Shown here piece by piece: positions 10,736 through 23,317 of a DNA stretch of 64,000 nt; within the stretch, counting starts at the first letter, position 1; each line of letters begins with the position of its first letter. The DNA comes from Catonia carolina (taxonomy: Eukaryota; Arthropoda; Insecta; Hemiptera; Achilidae): assembly GCA_035578175.1 (NCBI GenBank), contig JAQMRL010000004.1, forward strand, positions 75,741,901 to 75,805,900, given 5' to 3'. The notes under the pieces were generated by a model. The model ran no database searches. It was not told where the DNA came from and saw nothing but the letters and a program-made list of their open reading frames with translations. Both the position numbers and the translations under genes were made by a program.

Positions 10736-10905
10736 AGTGGCCCGCACTCCATTTATTAGACGTTATAAAGAATTTTTCTAAATGCTAAAACAATAATTAA
10801 AAACATGATAATAAGTGATCGTTCGGATTACTGGATGTTTCGGTGTACCGGGGGTTCGGTTACCGCGACCGTACAGTATTATTATTTGGTACATATTTTT
10901 ATTTA

Positions 10906-11617
10906 CGAGGGCAGTCCAGAAAGTCTGTCACGTTTTGCGTTGTAGCCGCTAGGGGCGGAGCTATCGCGGCCATTTTGGTGCCGCGGCGTTTCTCCGTTCA
11001 GTGGCAATCCAGCCGTTGTTTTTCAACAACAATTTAAAATGTGTGCCGTAATTCAAAATTCCGCCAGTTGTGAAGTACGGTCGGTAATACGGTTTTTGTT
11101 GGCTAAAAACAATAAACCAATTGAGATTTATTGCAAAATCTGTGAAGAAATCTGAAAAGTTAAGAAGAGCGATCCAAAACAAGCGCAGAGGAAAGTTGAC
11201 TGGAAAAATTCTCTTTTTGCATGACAACGCCCGACCACACACGGCAAATCGAACACGAGAAGTCCTGGATGCTTTCAAATGGGAGGTTTTCCCACATCCG
11301 CCATACAGTCCGGACCTTCCGCCCAGCGATTATCACTTGTTCCCGACAATGAAGTCATGGCTTGCGACGCAGCGCTTTGATGACGACGCGGAGCTGCAGG
11401 AGGGTGTGACTAACTGGTTAAAATCACAGGCGGTAGACTTTTATGACGCCGGCATTTCAAAATTATTTCACCGCTATGATAAATGTCTTAATTTGTTTGG
11501 TGATTATGTAGAAAAATAGCATTTTAGTTGCACTTTCAAATGTATATAATAAAAATTATTTCTTGTACTTAGTTTTTTTTTATATCAAAACGTGACAGAC
11601 TTTCTGGACTGCCCTTG
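10906..11617 (+). mobile_element. Internally deleted mariner element
   Basis: TA at 10904-10905 and 11618-11619. Inverted termini of about 29 bases (cgagggcagtccagaaagtc and complement, with a C/T difference at the right tip). The 5' untranslated part joins directly to the last third of the transposase gene. Confidence 0.85.
11121..11519 (+). pseudogene. Mariner DD34D transposase, C-terminal third
   Basis: 132 residues. HDNARPHTA carries the second catalytic Asp and PPSDYHLF the third, with 34 residues between them (DD34D). It ends in the family tail RYDKCLNLFGDYVEK. The DNA-binding domain and first catalytic Asp are missing through the internal deletion. The apparent start Met precedes the natural reading frame and is not a real start. 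Confidence 0.8.
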
Positions 11618-12256
11618 TATTTATGAAATTTCAGCATCGATTACTTACTATTAAATTAAACGATATAGAAATCAATAAATAATACAGGAAAAATACATGA
11701 AAAGAAAAATAATAAATCCTTAAAAAAGTCGGCAAACTTTTCAAACATATCATTACGTAAAAAAAATTAAATTACTTAAGAAGAAGGTTTTTGATGATAT
11801 TTATTTATAAATAAATTTAGTCAGATTGTTCACTTTATTGTAAATAAGAGTTTTTGTAAAGAATATGTCAATATATTATAAATAAAGTTTACGTCAGACG
11901 TTCCTTCTCATTCTATTTTACTTCCCGCCCGTTTTCATCGATATCCCTCCAAATCTGTCTTTTTTTTATCGCAACCGATCCGACATTACTTCATTTTTAT
12001 TCAAAACTTTTAACGTAACGACAACTTATCAAGAGATTTTTATATATTATACAATATTTTATATACATTTTTCAATTCCGTGTATTTAGAATATTTATTT
12101 TTCATGGTACAGTATTTTATTTATAAGAGAAAATTTAACTTTTTATATTCCAACTTATTTTAACTTAATACAAATTTAAATGATTTTAGATGTATAAATA
12201 TATTTTGATACACATTAATCGATACATTCGATAACATTTTATTCGATATTACATTA

Positions 12257-12434
12257 TTATTTTTTTTTTGTTTTTGTTTAACGTCCGACTGTTCTGCAAT
12301 TACTGCTAATGCAGACGGTGAAAGATGAAATGATTGTGTGTAACGTATGAAAAGATGCCGTGCCTGAATGGGATTTGAACCCAAGACCGCATGATGAGAG
12401 GCGAGCACGTTACCAACTGCGCCAATGCGGCCGG
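12257..12434 (-). repeat. tRNA-derived SINE (GCATTGGCGCAG family)
   Basis: Flanked by the 13-bp duplication CGATATTACATTA (12244-12256 and 12435-12447). The minus strand shows A box TGGCGCAGTTGG, B box GGGTTCAAATCCC, a short body with 'cgtctgcattagcagtaat' and a tail ending in GACGTTAAAC plus A-rich sequence. Confidence 0.85.
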
Positions 12435-12456
12435 CGATATTACATTAGATTAATAT

Positions 12457-12853
12457 GTTGTTGTTTAGGTCAACAGCCGAAAGGGCTGGTTTGAACCTCT
12501 AGAGGTTTAACTAAGTAAAACGAGGAGTGAGGTGGTTTACAATTGCCTTCCTCACTGAGTGGAAAAGTACGCTTATCAGCACGCCAAGCCCTCTGAAAAG
12601 CACATATTTTCCACTCTGTAAATGACAACTTCACTTCATTCACCACAGGATCTGGCTGAATAGTGAAATTCATTACTTTCAGAGAAGATAACTCTGACTA
12701 GTGTCTTTTACACCTCTAACTCTTCTGTTCTTAAACGATTCAGTCATTTAATTGGCTGACCATGTAATAAGAAACAGAACTATTTATTTTAGCCCTGCAA
12801 CGAACAGATTGAGTGTAAATAATTTTACACTCCACCTGTCTGTTATGGGCAGA
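12457..12853 (-). repeat. R2 AAC-tailed retroposon, full length
   Basis: Flanked by the 11-bp duplication TAGATTAATAT (12446-12456 and 12854-12864). Minus strand: constant 5' end CTGCCCATAACAGACAGG, ~395-base body, 3' end GACCTAAACAACAAC. A 67-residue frame in the body recurs in other copies through sequence identity and is not treated as a gene. Confidence 0.85.
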
Positions 12854-13007
12854 TAGATTAATATAATCGTAGTAAAAGTACTGTGTTTTCTTTGTTTGAT
12901 TTTATTGACGTACGTCACAACCCCGCTAATCCGAAATTTTGTATAATTCGAACTGATTTCTACTTTTTTAACATGATACTAATTGTTTCTTAATGAACTT
13001 CTAACTA

Positions 13008-13186
13008 TAAAAATCTGTGTGAAACACTACACGACTTTCTCTCGCCGTTGTAAATAATGGAAAAAATACCTATGTTTAATCACTAGTAAACAACATAAAA
13101 TTAAAAAAAAACACCCTAATTTTAATCACGAGTGAATGACGCAAAATGAAAATCAACCTGTGTTCGACTTAAAAATACGGAGATTC
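13008..13186 (-). repeat. R1 fragment (element 3' end)
   Basis: Carries the R1 terminal hairpin region 'gtgtgaaacactac', 'actttctc' and the adjoining body. The rest is missing. Confidence 0.7.
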
Positions 13187-13937
13187 AATTTTATTACAAA
13201 ACCAACAAACAATTTTGATTATTTTAAAATATGCAGTTAAAATGTAAATAAATTTATTAAAGACTATAAAACCAAGTGCAACAATGCATCGACGCCTCAT
13301 TTGATTCCCGCTCGATGGATGGACAAGCAGAAACCAGAGGACTGCAAGCAATCCACGAAAATTCGTAAATACAGGGTGATTATAAATGAAATAGACAGTT
13401 TCAATAGCTTATAGAAAATTTATTTTTGAAAAGTTAAGGTAATTACTTACATGATTATATAGAAGAATTCATTAAGTTTTTATTGAAAATATTTACAGAT
13501 GTTCAATGTGTGCACCATTTGTAACACGACAGATATCAACACGGTAGTCGAATTCTTCCCACACACGATTAAGCATATGACGGTCAACTGTGGCAAGAGC
13601 ATTTGCAATACATTGTTTTAGATCATCGATATCTACAGGAAGCGGTGGTACAAAAACTTTGTCTTTTACATAACCCCATAAGAAAAAGTTGCAGGGCGTT
13701 AAGTCTGGACTACGAGGTGGCCACGGCGTAAACACAATGCTTTCCTCACTTGCACGGCCAATCCATCATCTAGGAAGACGTTCATCAAGATAATTTCTGA
13801 CCTGTAAGTGCCAGTGAGGCGGAGCTCCATCTTGTACAAAAATGAAGTTATCACTATCTTCCTGGAGTTGAGGCATTAACCATTCGTTTAATATGACCAT
13901 ATAAATTACTCTTGTTATTATATTAATATATAATAAT

Positions 13938-14094
<157 letters not shown>

Positions 14095-14161
<67 letters not shown>
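14095..14161. repeat. (TA)n microsatellite
   Basis: About 33 TA dinucleotides directly joined to the (AAT)n tract. Confidence 0.97.
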
Positions 14162-14163
<2 letters not shown>

Positions 14164-15089
14164 AACTATAATAATATATAATAATAAGATAATTACTCTG
14201 GTAATACGCAAATGACGTTTACTTTAGGGGAATTGTGTGTATGCTGTAAAGTTATTTTTGGGTTTTCTGTGCCCATATTCTAACATTATGTCTATTAACT
14301 TTTCCACTAATGTGAAAATTACATTCATCACTGAAAATTAGGCGATTAAAGAATGCGTCGTCATTTTCAACACAATGTTACATCTCCAGACAAAAATTTT
14401 TACGTACGACTTTATCACTGGTATTTAAACTTTGTACTAACTGCAATTTATAAGGTGTCATTTTCAAACGTTTCCGCAGAATTTTCCACACAGTCGGTTG
14501 AGGAATTTGCAATTCTAAACTTGCTGATCTAGTTGATTTTCCTGAACTTGGTTCATAAACATCACGAACACTATCAATTTGTTCTTCTGTAACAGAAGGT
14601 CTTCCAGTAATCTTCCTTTTACACAGACATCCACTGTTTTCAAAATTTTTATACCAGTCGCAGATCAATTGCCTTGTTGGTGGTGGTTTACCGTATCTTG
14701 TTCTGAAATTACGTTGCACAACCGTAACCGAGTTTGTTTTGGCTAATTCAAGAACACAATAAGCTTTCTCCACTTGAGTAGCGGCCATTTTGCTAGACTG
14801 GTCGTTGTAAAAGCAGCCAACAACAAAATGCTAGCAACAGTTGTATCAACATAAACTTTAAAAAATTCCCTACAAACCTATATCATTTACTATATTCAAA
14901 TACACCAGTTTGATGTTTAAGAAGCTGTTGAAAGTGTCTATTTCATTTATAATCACCCGTATAATCATTTATTAATGACTGAGCTTATTACTATCATTAA
15001 ACACACTTAAATATTCTTTTTAGATCTCATATTGCAATATTTTATACAAAAAAATTCATTAAATTAATTAGTATTATAATAAAAGTGTC

Positions 15090-15493
15090 CTGCCCATAAC
15101 AGACAGGTGGAGTGTCAAATTATTTACACTCAATCGAATTAGTTAGTTTCAGGGCTAAAATAAATAGTTCTGTTTCTTATCAAATGGTCAGCTAATTAAA
15201 TGACTGAATCATTTAAGAACAGAAGAGGTAGAGGTGTAAAAGACACTAATCAGAGTTATCTCCTCTGAAAGTAATGAATTTCATTATACAGCCAGACCCT
15301 GTGGTGAATGAAGTGAAGGTGTCATTTACAGAGTGGAAAATAAATGTGCTTTACACAGGGCCCGGTATGCTGATAAGCGTACTTTTTCGTTCAGTGAGGA
15401 CGGGAATGGTAAACCACCTCACTCCTCGTTTTACTTAATTAAACCTCTACAGGTTCAAACCAGCTGTTCTGCAGTTCTGATGACCGAAACAAC
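15090..15493 (+). repeat. R2 AAC-tailed retroposon, full length
   Basis: Flanked by AATAAAAGTGTC (15078-15089) and AATAAAAATGTC (15494-15505), one mismatch in 12. Begins CTGCCCATAACAGACAGG and ends GATGACCGAAACAAC. Confidence 0.85.
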
Positions 15494-15795
15494 AATAAAA
15501 ATGTCATCAATAATTATTAAAACAGTCACAACTCTCAATTTTCATGTTAATTTCAACAATTTTGTTACTTCAATTAATTTTTCCGTTCATTAAATATTAT
15601 CATTTACATTTTAAAATTTCATTTTATTTTTTATTTATTAAATTCTACAGGTTCAAGAACGAATTTTTGGCTTCAGTGGTTTATGGATCGTGAATATCAA
15701 TTATTGAAATTCAGATATCAAAATTTTTCATATCAATATTTCCCCAAACTATAGGTCTTCTACTAAAGAGAATGCTTTAGGAAGGAAAATATTAC

Positions 15796-16074
15796 CTAGA
15801 ATTTTGAGAACCGATGTTCAACATTATTTATGTATGTGTTAGTAAACATAAAGAAAGTTCCATTTTCTCGGTCTGGTTTATCAGGTAGTACTATCCAATT
15901 TCTTGGTGTATCTGTTATGTAAGCAAAACACGAAGTGCAACAGGCATTGAAAATTTTACTGCTTTGATGTAATATAAAGTACAGAATAGAAATTGGCTGA
16001 TCTCCGGAGAAAAACTGTTTCATATCTCTTCTTATAGAGTCAAGTACTGATTTGAAATGTTGTATATTACACAA
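15796..16074 (-). CDS. Possible coding exon, unrecognised protein
   Basis: A 92-residue minus-strand frame with ordinary protein composition (FFSGDQPISILYFILHQSS, ACCTSCFAYITDTPRNWIV, LPDKPDRENGTFFMFTNTYI). It ends in a stop just before 'ggtaatat'. Upstream on the minus strand, 'tttcaaatcag' could be a splice acceptor about 16 bases into the frame. A GTAAGC donor-like site in 'gaaaatggtaagcg' lies further upstream. Neighbours are repeats, yet this stretch matches none of the repeat families here. It could be a terminal exon of a host gene, a processed fragment or chance. I do not recognise the family. Confidence 0.3.
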   Translation of the reverse strand: MCNIQHFKSVLDSIRRDMKQFFSGDQPISILYFILHQSSKIFNACCTSCFAYITDTPRNWIVLPDKPDRENGTFFMFTNTYINNVEHRFSKF

Positions 16075-16158
16075 TATTTATACGCTTACCATTTTCATCG
16101 TATCAACATAATCATTTATTAGTTTGCAATTTACGATTTATTTAGCAATATATTTTTA

Positions 16159-16853
16159 CATTCTCTTGTCTATATGAATATATCGGAAGGAAATTATTGT
16201 TTTCACGTCAATTTTTCGAAATCGAGTTTTCACCGGATATATACCCAATGAACCCAAAAAACATGTTTTTAGCGATTGGTCTGTGTGTGTGCGTGTGTGA
16301 ACAGAATCTCTCAAGAACGGAACATCGTACGAACTTGAAACTTAAGTTAGATATCACTAGAGGACCCGACACGAACAAAATCAAAATCCGTCAACTGGGA
16401 AGTACGTAGTAGTTTATTCGTGTAAACTTTCACTTTTTTGCGATTTTCTCAAAAACGGGTCCTACGATTTTTCTTAAAATCGCCTGGTTTACTAAATTTT
16501 TTATGCTCTACAAGTAGGCACCATGTCTGCTGAAATTCTTAGACGCTGTTTTCACGTAAAAAATTGTTTTTTTAAGATTGCGGCTCTAATATGCATTTTA
16601 GCGCAAAAATGTACATCACAAAAGTTGCAGAGAATTTAAAATCCTACAACTTTTATTTCACACAATTATTTGCATAACGCTTAGTTTAGCGGTAATTAGC
16701 GATTTTCTGTTTATAAAAAAATGTGTAAACAATATATCTATCTCAAGAACGGAACATCGTACGAAGTTAAAACTTGAACTTAACCTAGGTACCACTTGAG
16801 GACCCGACACGAAAATTTTCATCAAAATCGGTCAACCGGAAGTATTAGTTTAA
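16159..16853 (+). repeat. R1 copy, rearranged
   Basis: Begins with a diverged ACATTCTCTTGTC end and follows the R1 order to 'gcggtaattagcgattttctg' (about 16710). A second partial R1 segment follows (about 16735-16853, 'tctcaagaacggaacatcg' to 'ccggaagtattagttt'). Confidence 0.75.
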
Positions 16854-17254
16854 GGTACAAATATTGTATTCAGTATTCCAAAATTACGCAGTACATGCTG
16901 AATATAGTACATTGTAACGACAGACTATGGTTCTATTGTTCTGTGGTCGACCAAAGATTCGTCCATTCAAAGAAATTCTTTGTTTTGGTTTACGCCTGTT
17001 AGGCCTATACAAAGACAACCATATGACTTTGAAGGTCTGTTCCCTCTTACGATCGAACATATCCTCTTAAAATGAAAGACGCAGCACTGTAACTACATTT
17101 TTCAAAAGACCAAAACTGCTATTTTGAGAACTATGCACAAATTTTGTCAAAAGAAACGAAATAATTAGTTCGACTTAGAGAAATGGCGGGATTCGAGTTA
17201 TAGATGACTTTTACATGGTAAACGCATGGGAAGGTTAAAAAGGGAGACTGTACC

Positions 17255-17605
17255 TTATCCTGCCAATGTTAAATTTGCTATTTTTAGGTAGATTTTTCAT
17301 AGGATTGGTATAAGATAGAAAACTTTACAAACTTTATAAACTTTACACACCATAGATGTCGAGTTTCTTCCGAGCTACTGACATTTTTTCAATTTAATTT
17401 TTGGACCATACCATTTTTTAAAAATATTACGAATAACATGAAATTTTTACAAATTGTTTTCTACGTTTTTGCGAATTACTAATTTTTGGAGCACCTGAGA
17501 AGTCATAAAAATGTCGGTATATGTGGATATACAAGATAATTAACCGGTAAAAATTTCAGCCTGGTAGGTTTATTGGTTTCTGAGAAAAATGTACCTAGTG
17601 TTAAA
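17255..17605. repeat. Dispersed repeat shared with 42695-43006
   Basis: Shared ordered blocks include 'ccaatgttaaatttgcta', 'tttttaggta', 'gaagtcataaaaatg', 'tatatg' and 'aaatttcagcct'. Non-coding and of unknown family. Confidence 0.65.
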
Positions 17606-17988
17606 AATCTAAATTTACGGGAAAACGCAAGAAACAAGAAGGCACAAATCAAAAACAAAATGTACACAAACAAGTAAAATTCCCATCAACAGTTGTTTAG
17701 AAAGCTGAACCAACAGCTAAGAATACAAAAAACAATGATGCAGATATTTTAAAAACTAAAATTCTCTTAGCACTAAAACGAGCAATATAAAATTATGAAC
17801 AAAATATTCGTTCTTCGTAACGTGATAATTTTCTGTGTAAACCTGATACAACTTAATTTTTTCATAAAAAAAATTTTTTGACGTAATTTAATGTTTTTCT
17901 GGTAGATCTAGGCCTAAACTTTTGAAAAACATAAAAAAACCAAAAATCGAAATTTTGAGTTAAAACCATCGTGCCATCTCCTCTTTAA

Positions 17989-18316
17989 CCCACCGGGTCG
18001 GTCTAGAGGTAAAGTCGTCACCAAAATCAGCTGTTTAACAGCTGATTTTCGGAGACGAAGGTTCCTGGTTCAAATCCTAGTAAAGGTAGTTACTTTTATA
18101 CGGATTTGAATACTAGACAGTGATTGCCGGTGTACTTTGATGGTTGGGATTCAATTAACCATACTCTTCCAGGAGTGGTCGACCTGGGTCTGTACAAGAC
18201 TACACCTCATTTACACGTCATACACATCATCCTCATCTCATTGGGTCATGGGGTTGCTTATTGTTCTGAATTGAACAGATTGCAACGTACACATATTAGG
18301 AATTAAAAAATAATAA
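17989..18316 (+). repeat. tRNA-derived SINE with palindromic head, full length
   Basis: Flanked by the 13-bp duplication ATCTCCTCTTTAA (17976-17988 and 18317-18329). A-box-like GGTCTAGAGG, then a perfect 27-base palindrome with 13-base arms (AAAATCAGCTGTT / AACAGCTGATTTT around one T). B box GGTTCAAATCC, ~230-base body, A/T-rich tail. Best copy of the family. Confidence 0.9.
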
Positions 18317-18329
18317 ATCTCCTCTTTAA

Positions 18330-19126
18330 TAGAGGCTGAAATTCAATTCGAGATATAGAAAATTCGAGTTATAGAAGTTCAACTGTATAATATATTAAGT
18401 ATTTTTATCACAGCAGAAATATTCAGTTTAATTAGTCCAGTCTTTTAAACGACTTTCGAATTGTAAGTAGTTGCTTCTTTCTTTCTTTTCTTTTAAAAAA
18501 AGGTGTAATTAGTGTATCAAATAAATAATATAAAATAATTAAAAAATGAAGAAACATAGATAAAAGTAACAAATGTTTTCAAGAATTTACTTAAAGCATT
18601 CAGTACAGTAATTACAATTGAATTTTAAATACAGCACTTTTATTGCAGCGCAACTTTTTTATGAAAAAGAGGAGAAAAAGAGACGTAGTAAAATAAAATA
18701 AAATAAAAAAAGGATAAGTGCTTCTGTAATGAAACCCCTTTCTGTGACCCAGACAACAACAACACTCTGAAATAGGGTGATGTTATCTGGGGCATCAGTG
18801 TAGCCAACCTTTTACATCCCTTAAATATTTCCCTTTCGTTTAAATAAATATCCCTTTGATTTTACACACTGTTTAATAAACCGATTAAATTTAAATAAAT
18901 ATAACATCGTTGCTGTTGTCATTCCTAAATAACTACTAATTATTTTAATTCGTTTTAATAAAATGTAAATTAATTTAAAAATAAACTTTTTTATGTTACT
19001 AATTACAATTAGTTAATTAATTAATATTAAAGTTCATTAACTTTGTCGGTGGCTAAGTTTACTGTATTTGATAACAATTAACAATTCCAGGTTCGATTCC
19101 TAGTTAACATCTGAACATATCACAAA
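18330..19126. other. A+T-rich region; one tRNA-like remnant
   Basis: No gene recognised. At about 19040-19112 a worn tRNA-like segment keeps a B box (AGGTTCGATTCCT), probably an old SINE head. Confidence 0.45.
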
Positions 19127-19224
19127 AAAAATCTCGTGTGGACACTCACAAGACTTTCTCTTGCCAATGCAAATAATGACCAATATAACCTAACATTAGT
19201 AATAATACATTAGAAATAAACAAA

Positions 19225-19620
19225 TTGTCCATAATTGACAGGTGGAGTGTCAAATTAATTTACACTCAATATATTCGTTGCAGGGCTAAAATAAATAGTT
19301 CTGTTTCTTATCACATGGTCAGCCAATTAAATGACTGAATCATTTAAGAACAGAAGAAGTAGAGGTGTAAAAGACACTAATCAGAGTTAACTTCTCTGAA
19401 AGTAATGAATTTCATTATACAGCCAGACTTTGTGGTGAATGAAGTGAGGGTGTCATTTGCAGAGTGGAAAATATGTGCTTTTCAGACGGCCCGGCATGCT
19501 GATGAGCGTACTTTTCCACTTAGTGAGGATAGCAATGGTAAACCACCTCACTCCTCGTTTTACTTAGTAAAACCTCTACAGGTTCAAACCAGCCTTTCGG
19601 CTGATGACCTAAACAACAAC
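19225..19620 (+). repeat. R2 AAC-tailed retroposon, full length
   Basis: Exact 11-bp duplication AAATAAACAAA at 19214-19224 and 19621-19631, both halves lying in R1 sequence. Constant 5' end and (AAC)n 3' end. The frame at 19405-19626 is the recurrent R2 frame. Confidence 0.9.
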
Positions 19621-20058
19621 AAATAAACAAAAAAACAACCTGATTTTCATCATGAGTGAATGAAGCAAAATGAAAATCAACCTAAGTTTAGCTTCATAAT
19701 ACGGAAAATCCTTCTTTCATGCTAAATTAGGCTCTGTATAGAAAAATGCATAAAACAAAAGTTGTAGATCTTTTAATATTCTATAATTTTCTTTATACAC
19801 TTTTGTCGTAAAATGCATACTAAGGCCGAAATCTTAAAAAGTCCACCGTTTTACAGATTTTCATGAAAAAAAACAAAATCAAAAATTACCGCTAAACTAC
19901 ACAAAAAATACCGTTACACAAAAAATGTTTGAAATAAAAGTTGTAGATTTTTAAATTGTCTACAACTTTAATTATATACACTTTTACGCTAAAATGCATA
20001 TTAAGGCTGCAATCTTAAAAAATGATTTGCTTCTACGAGAGAAGAGCTTCCCCAACTA

Positions 20059-21012
20059 ACGGGTGATTCAAAAAGAGCGCCGGTTTTTAAACGGCTGGTA
20101 AATTTTTGTTTATCGGTTGGCAACATTGTTAGACCTCATTTCTATTTCGGATAACATTCCGATTGACGATTCACTTGTAGTTTCTCTTGTTCGCAGTGTA
20201 GTACTCTCGCAGTCTATGTCTAACCATGGAGAAGTTTACTATTGCACAACGAGTGTTAATCGTCAAAACATTTTACCAGAGTGGAGAGAGTTATGCGGCT
20301 ACTGTCAGGCGACTTCGCGGTACTCTAGGACGTAATGAAGCACCGAATGAATCAACAGTTCGCAGGCTCATGAAAAAGTTTTTTGAGATGGGTTCAACAG
20401 TCGACCTTAAAAGTTCTGGACGTCGTCGTTCTGGCCGAACTGAGCAGAACGTTGCGTTGGTTCGGGTAGTGTGGCTGTTAGCCCAGCAAAATCAATACGT
20501 CGCCGTTCTCAACAATTGGGTTTACGATGTTCTTCTGTACGGAGAATTCTTCGGTACGATCTCCAATATCACCCGTATAAAATTCAGTTTCTGCACGAGA
20601 AACAATGTTGTTGCTCCGTGAACGGTTCCAGGATCGCATCATTTCTCGTAATTCCGACCATCAATGGCCACCAAGGTCGTGTGACTTGACGCCTTGTGAC
20701 TTTCATCTTTGGGGTCATCTGAAATCATTGGTGTATGCCAATAAACCCCGAAACATCAATGACTTGAAGGAGGAAATTCGACGGGTTATCGGGCAAATGG
20801 AAGTCGAAACTTGTCGTGCAGTAAATCCAATTTCATGGACAGAGTTGATGCGTGCCAGCGCAGTAGAGGAGGACACATGCATGAAATCATTTTTCATACA
20901 TGAAATCGGAAGGTAAGATGAACTTGTTGATGTATTTATTTTCAGTTTTTCAATAAAATAAATCTCTTAATTTGATAGGTATATCAAAACCGGCGCTCTT
21001 TTTGAATCACCC
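20059..21012 (+). mobile_element. Deleted IS630-type transposon, DUF4817 class
   Basis: TA at 20057-20058 and 21013-21014. Inverted termini GGGTGATTCAAAAAGAGCG. Sits inside the R1 copy. The middle of the transposase gene is missing. Confidence 0.85.
20226..20916 (+). pseudogene. DUF4817-type transposase, internally deleted
   Basis: The N-terminal helix-turn-helix part from MEKFTIAQRVLIVKTFYQSG to about 20465 (RLMKKFFEMGSTVDLKSSGR). The frame then changes and resumes with the C-terminal catalytic block WPPRSCDLTPCDFHLWGHLK (about 20664-20723) and tail to 20916. The Asp of PCDFHLW is kept. The first two catalytic motifs are deleted or scrambled. Confidence 0.75.
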
Positions 21013-21635
21013 TATATTTCAGCAGATATGGCGCCTACCCTATCTTGTAGAGCATAAAAATTTAGTAAATGAGGCGATTTTAAAATAAAAATAGTAGGAG
21101 CCGTTTTTGAAAAATTCGCAAAAAACTAAAAAATGACACGAATAAACTACTAGGTACTTCTGGTTGACCGATTTTGATGAAAATGTTTGTGTCGGGTCCT
21201 CTAGTGGTATCTAATTTAAGTTTCAAGTTACAATTCGTACAATGTTCGTTCTTGAGATATTTTGTTCATACACACACAAATCGCTAAAAACATTTTTTTT
21301 TGGGTTCAGGAGGTCTGAAAACGTGTAGCAAAAACTACATAAAACACCTATATCCGGTGAAAACTCGATTTCGAAAAATCGACATGAAAACAATACTTTC
21401 CTTCCTATATATTCGTATAATTATTTGTTAAGTAACACAGGTTGGGCAAGCGAATTTTTATGGTGACCAGCTGACAGCCATCCGCAATTTAGAATCGCCA
21501 AATCGTTAACCCTTTCTAACCCAGTGTGGCATACAAGTCACATTGGAGTGAAAAATAACAGAGATAAAAATTTTAATTGTTAGCGACTACTTTGGATTAA
21601 AGAGCCCCGGTTGTGAAGTGTAATAATTTTCTGTA

Positions 21636-21711
21636 CCCTAGCCAGGAGTCGAACCTGAGACCTCCGCTTTGCAGTGTAAGTTTTTGACCACTACCCCACA
21701 GAGGCGACCAT
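21636..21711 (-). repeat. tRNA-like SINE head
   Basis: The minus strand reads A-box-like GTGGGGTAGTGGTC and B box GGTTCGACTCC at tRNA spacing. No CCA or clean cloverleaf, so I treat it as a SINE head inside the TTAA element, not a tRNA gene. Confidence 0.5.
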
Positions 21712-22130
21712 TAGTTTCTTTTTTAAGTTAATTTCAGTTTTAAATATATTCGTGTTCATTTACTAAAATAAAGTAGCATTTCTTCGAGTATGTTGAATGT
21801 ACATACAAGTATATTTTTTAGACTGTAAATAGTGATTTTATCCATTTTAGCAGAATTTTTGAATTCTAAAATTGTTTAAGTCTTAAATAATGCTTTGATA
21901 TTAAAATCACATTTAGTTTTTTTGCTGCAAATCTAAGTTAAGAGAATATTGTTTAGGAAGCCTGAACATGATTTACTAATTCATATTTTTGGGAACTTTG
22001 ATATCAAGTCCCAATGTGAGGTAGGCCTATGTGTCACACTTTTTTGTCAGACCATCAAAAAGGCTGAGGGTCAAAGTGATTTAATTTCACTTAAATGTCA
22101 GTAAAATGTATGAATCAATGTACACGTATT

Positions 22131-22290
22131 GCCGGCCGCATTGGCGCAGTTGGTAACGTGCTCGCCTCTCATCATGCGGTCTTGGGTTCGAATCCCATTC
22201 AGGCATGGCATTTTTTCATACGTTACAAAATATCATTTCACCCTTCACCGTCTGCATTAGCAGTAATTGCAAAACAGTCGGACGTTAAAC

Positions 22291-22336
<46 letters not shown>
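22131..22336 (+). repeat. tRNA-derived SINE (GCATTGGCGCAG family) with long poly(A)
   Basis: Flanked by the 14-bp duplication AATGTACACGTATT (22117-22130 and 22337-22350). A box TGGCGCAGTTGG, B box GGGTTCGAATCCC, body, then about 45-50 A. The long pure A tail points to a recent insertion. Confidence 0.9.
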
Positions 22337-22340
<4 letters not shown>

Positions 22341-23131
22341 TACACGTATTTAAAAAATCTGGTGTGAAACACTCACACAACTTTCTCTTGCCAATGCAAA
22401 TAATTAACAATAAACCTAACATTAGTATTAAAATATTAGAAATGAACAAAAACTAACCTCAAAAACATAACCTTATTTTAATCATGAGTGAATGACGCAA
22501 AATGACAATCGAACTCAGTTTGGCTTAAAAATACGGAAAATCACGCTTTCACGCTAAACTAGGCTCTGTAGAGAAAAATGCTCTAAACAAAAGTTGTAGA
22601 TCTTTTAATTTTCTATAAATTTAATTATATACACTTTTGTCGTAAAATGCATACTAAGACCGAAATGTTAAAAAAATCGATTTTTCTCACGTTTTCGTGA
22701 GAAAAAAAACAGAAAATCGCAAATTACCGCTAAACTAAGCGTTATACAAAAAAATGTTTGAAACAGAAGTTGTAGGTTTTTAAATTCTCTACAACTTTTA
22801 TTATATAAGTTTTTGCGCTAAAATTTATATTAAAGCCGTAATCTTAAAAAAACAACGTTTTTACGTGAAAACAGCCTCACCGAGAATTTCAGCAAACATG
22901 GCGCCTACCCTATCTTGTAGAGAATATAAAATTGAGTAAAATAGGCGATTTTAAAAAAAATCGTAGGACCAGTTTTTGAGAAAATCGCAAGAAACTGAAA
23001 AATTATACGAATAAACTACTACTTCCGGTTGACCGATTTTGATGAAAATGTTCGTGTCGCGTCCGGTAGTGGTATGTAACTTAAGTTTCAAGTTTCAAGT
23101 TCGTACGAAGTTCCGTTCTTGAGATATTCTG

Positions 23132-23157
23132 TTCACACACACACACACACAGACACA

Positions 23158-23236
<79 letters not shown>
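23132..23236. repeat. (CA)n microsatellite inside R1
   Basis: CA repeats with a few GA interruptions near the left side. Confidence 0.97.
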
Positions 23237-23240
<4 letters not shown>

Positions 23241-23317
23241 CAATCGCTAAAAACATGTTTTTTGGGTTCAGGGGGTCTGAAAACGTATAGATCCGGTGAA
23301 AACTCGATTTCGAAAAA

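Larger units (their letters stand above)
19127..21418 (-). repeat. R1 copy split by two insertions
   Basis: R1 sequence runs 19127-19224, 19632-20056 and 21013-21418. An R2 copy (19225-19620) and a deleted IS630-type element (20059-21012) interrupt it. The joins restore a continuous R1 order. The R1 tip with GGCAAGAG is missing at 21418. Confidence 0.8.

Noticed and set aside
22139..22214. tRNA gene with A and B boxes
   Set aside because: Part of a SINE family: target duplications, conserved non-tRNA body and poly(A) tail, with copies at 12257 and 47437. The acceptor stem does not pair.
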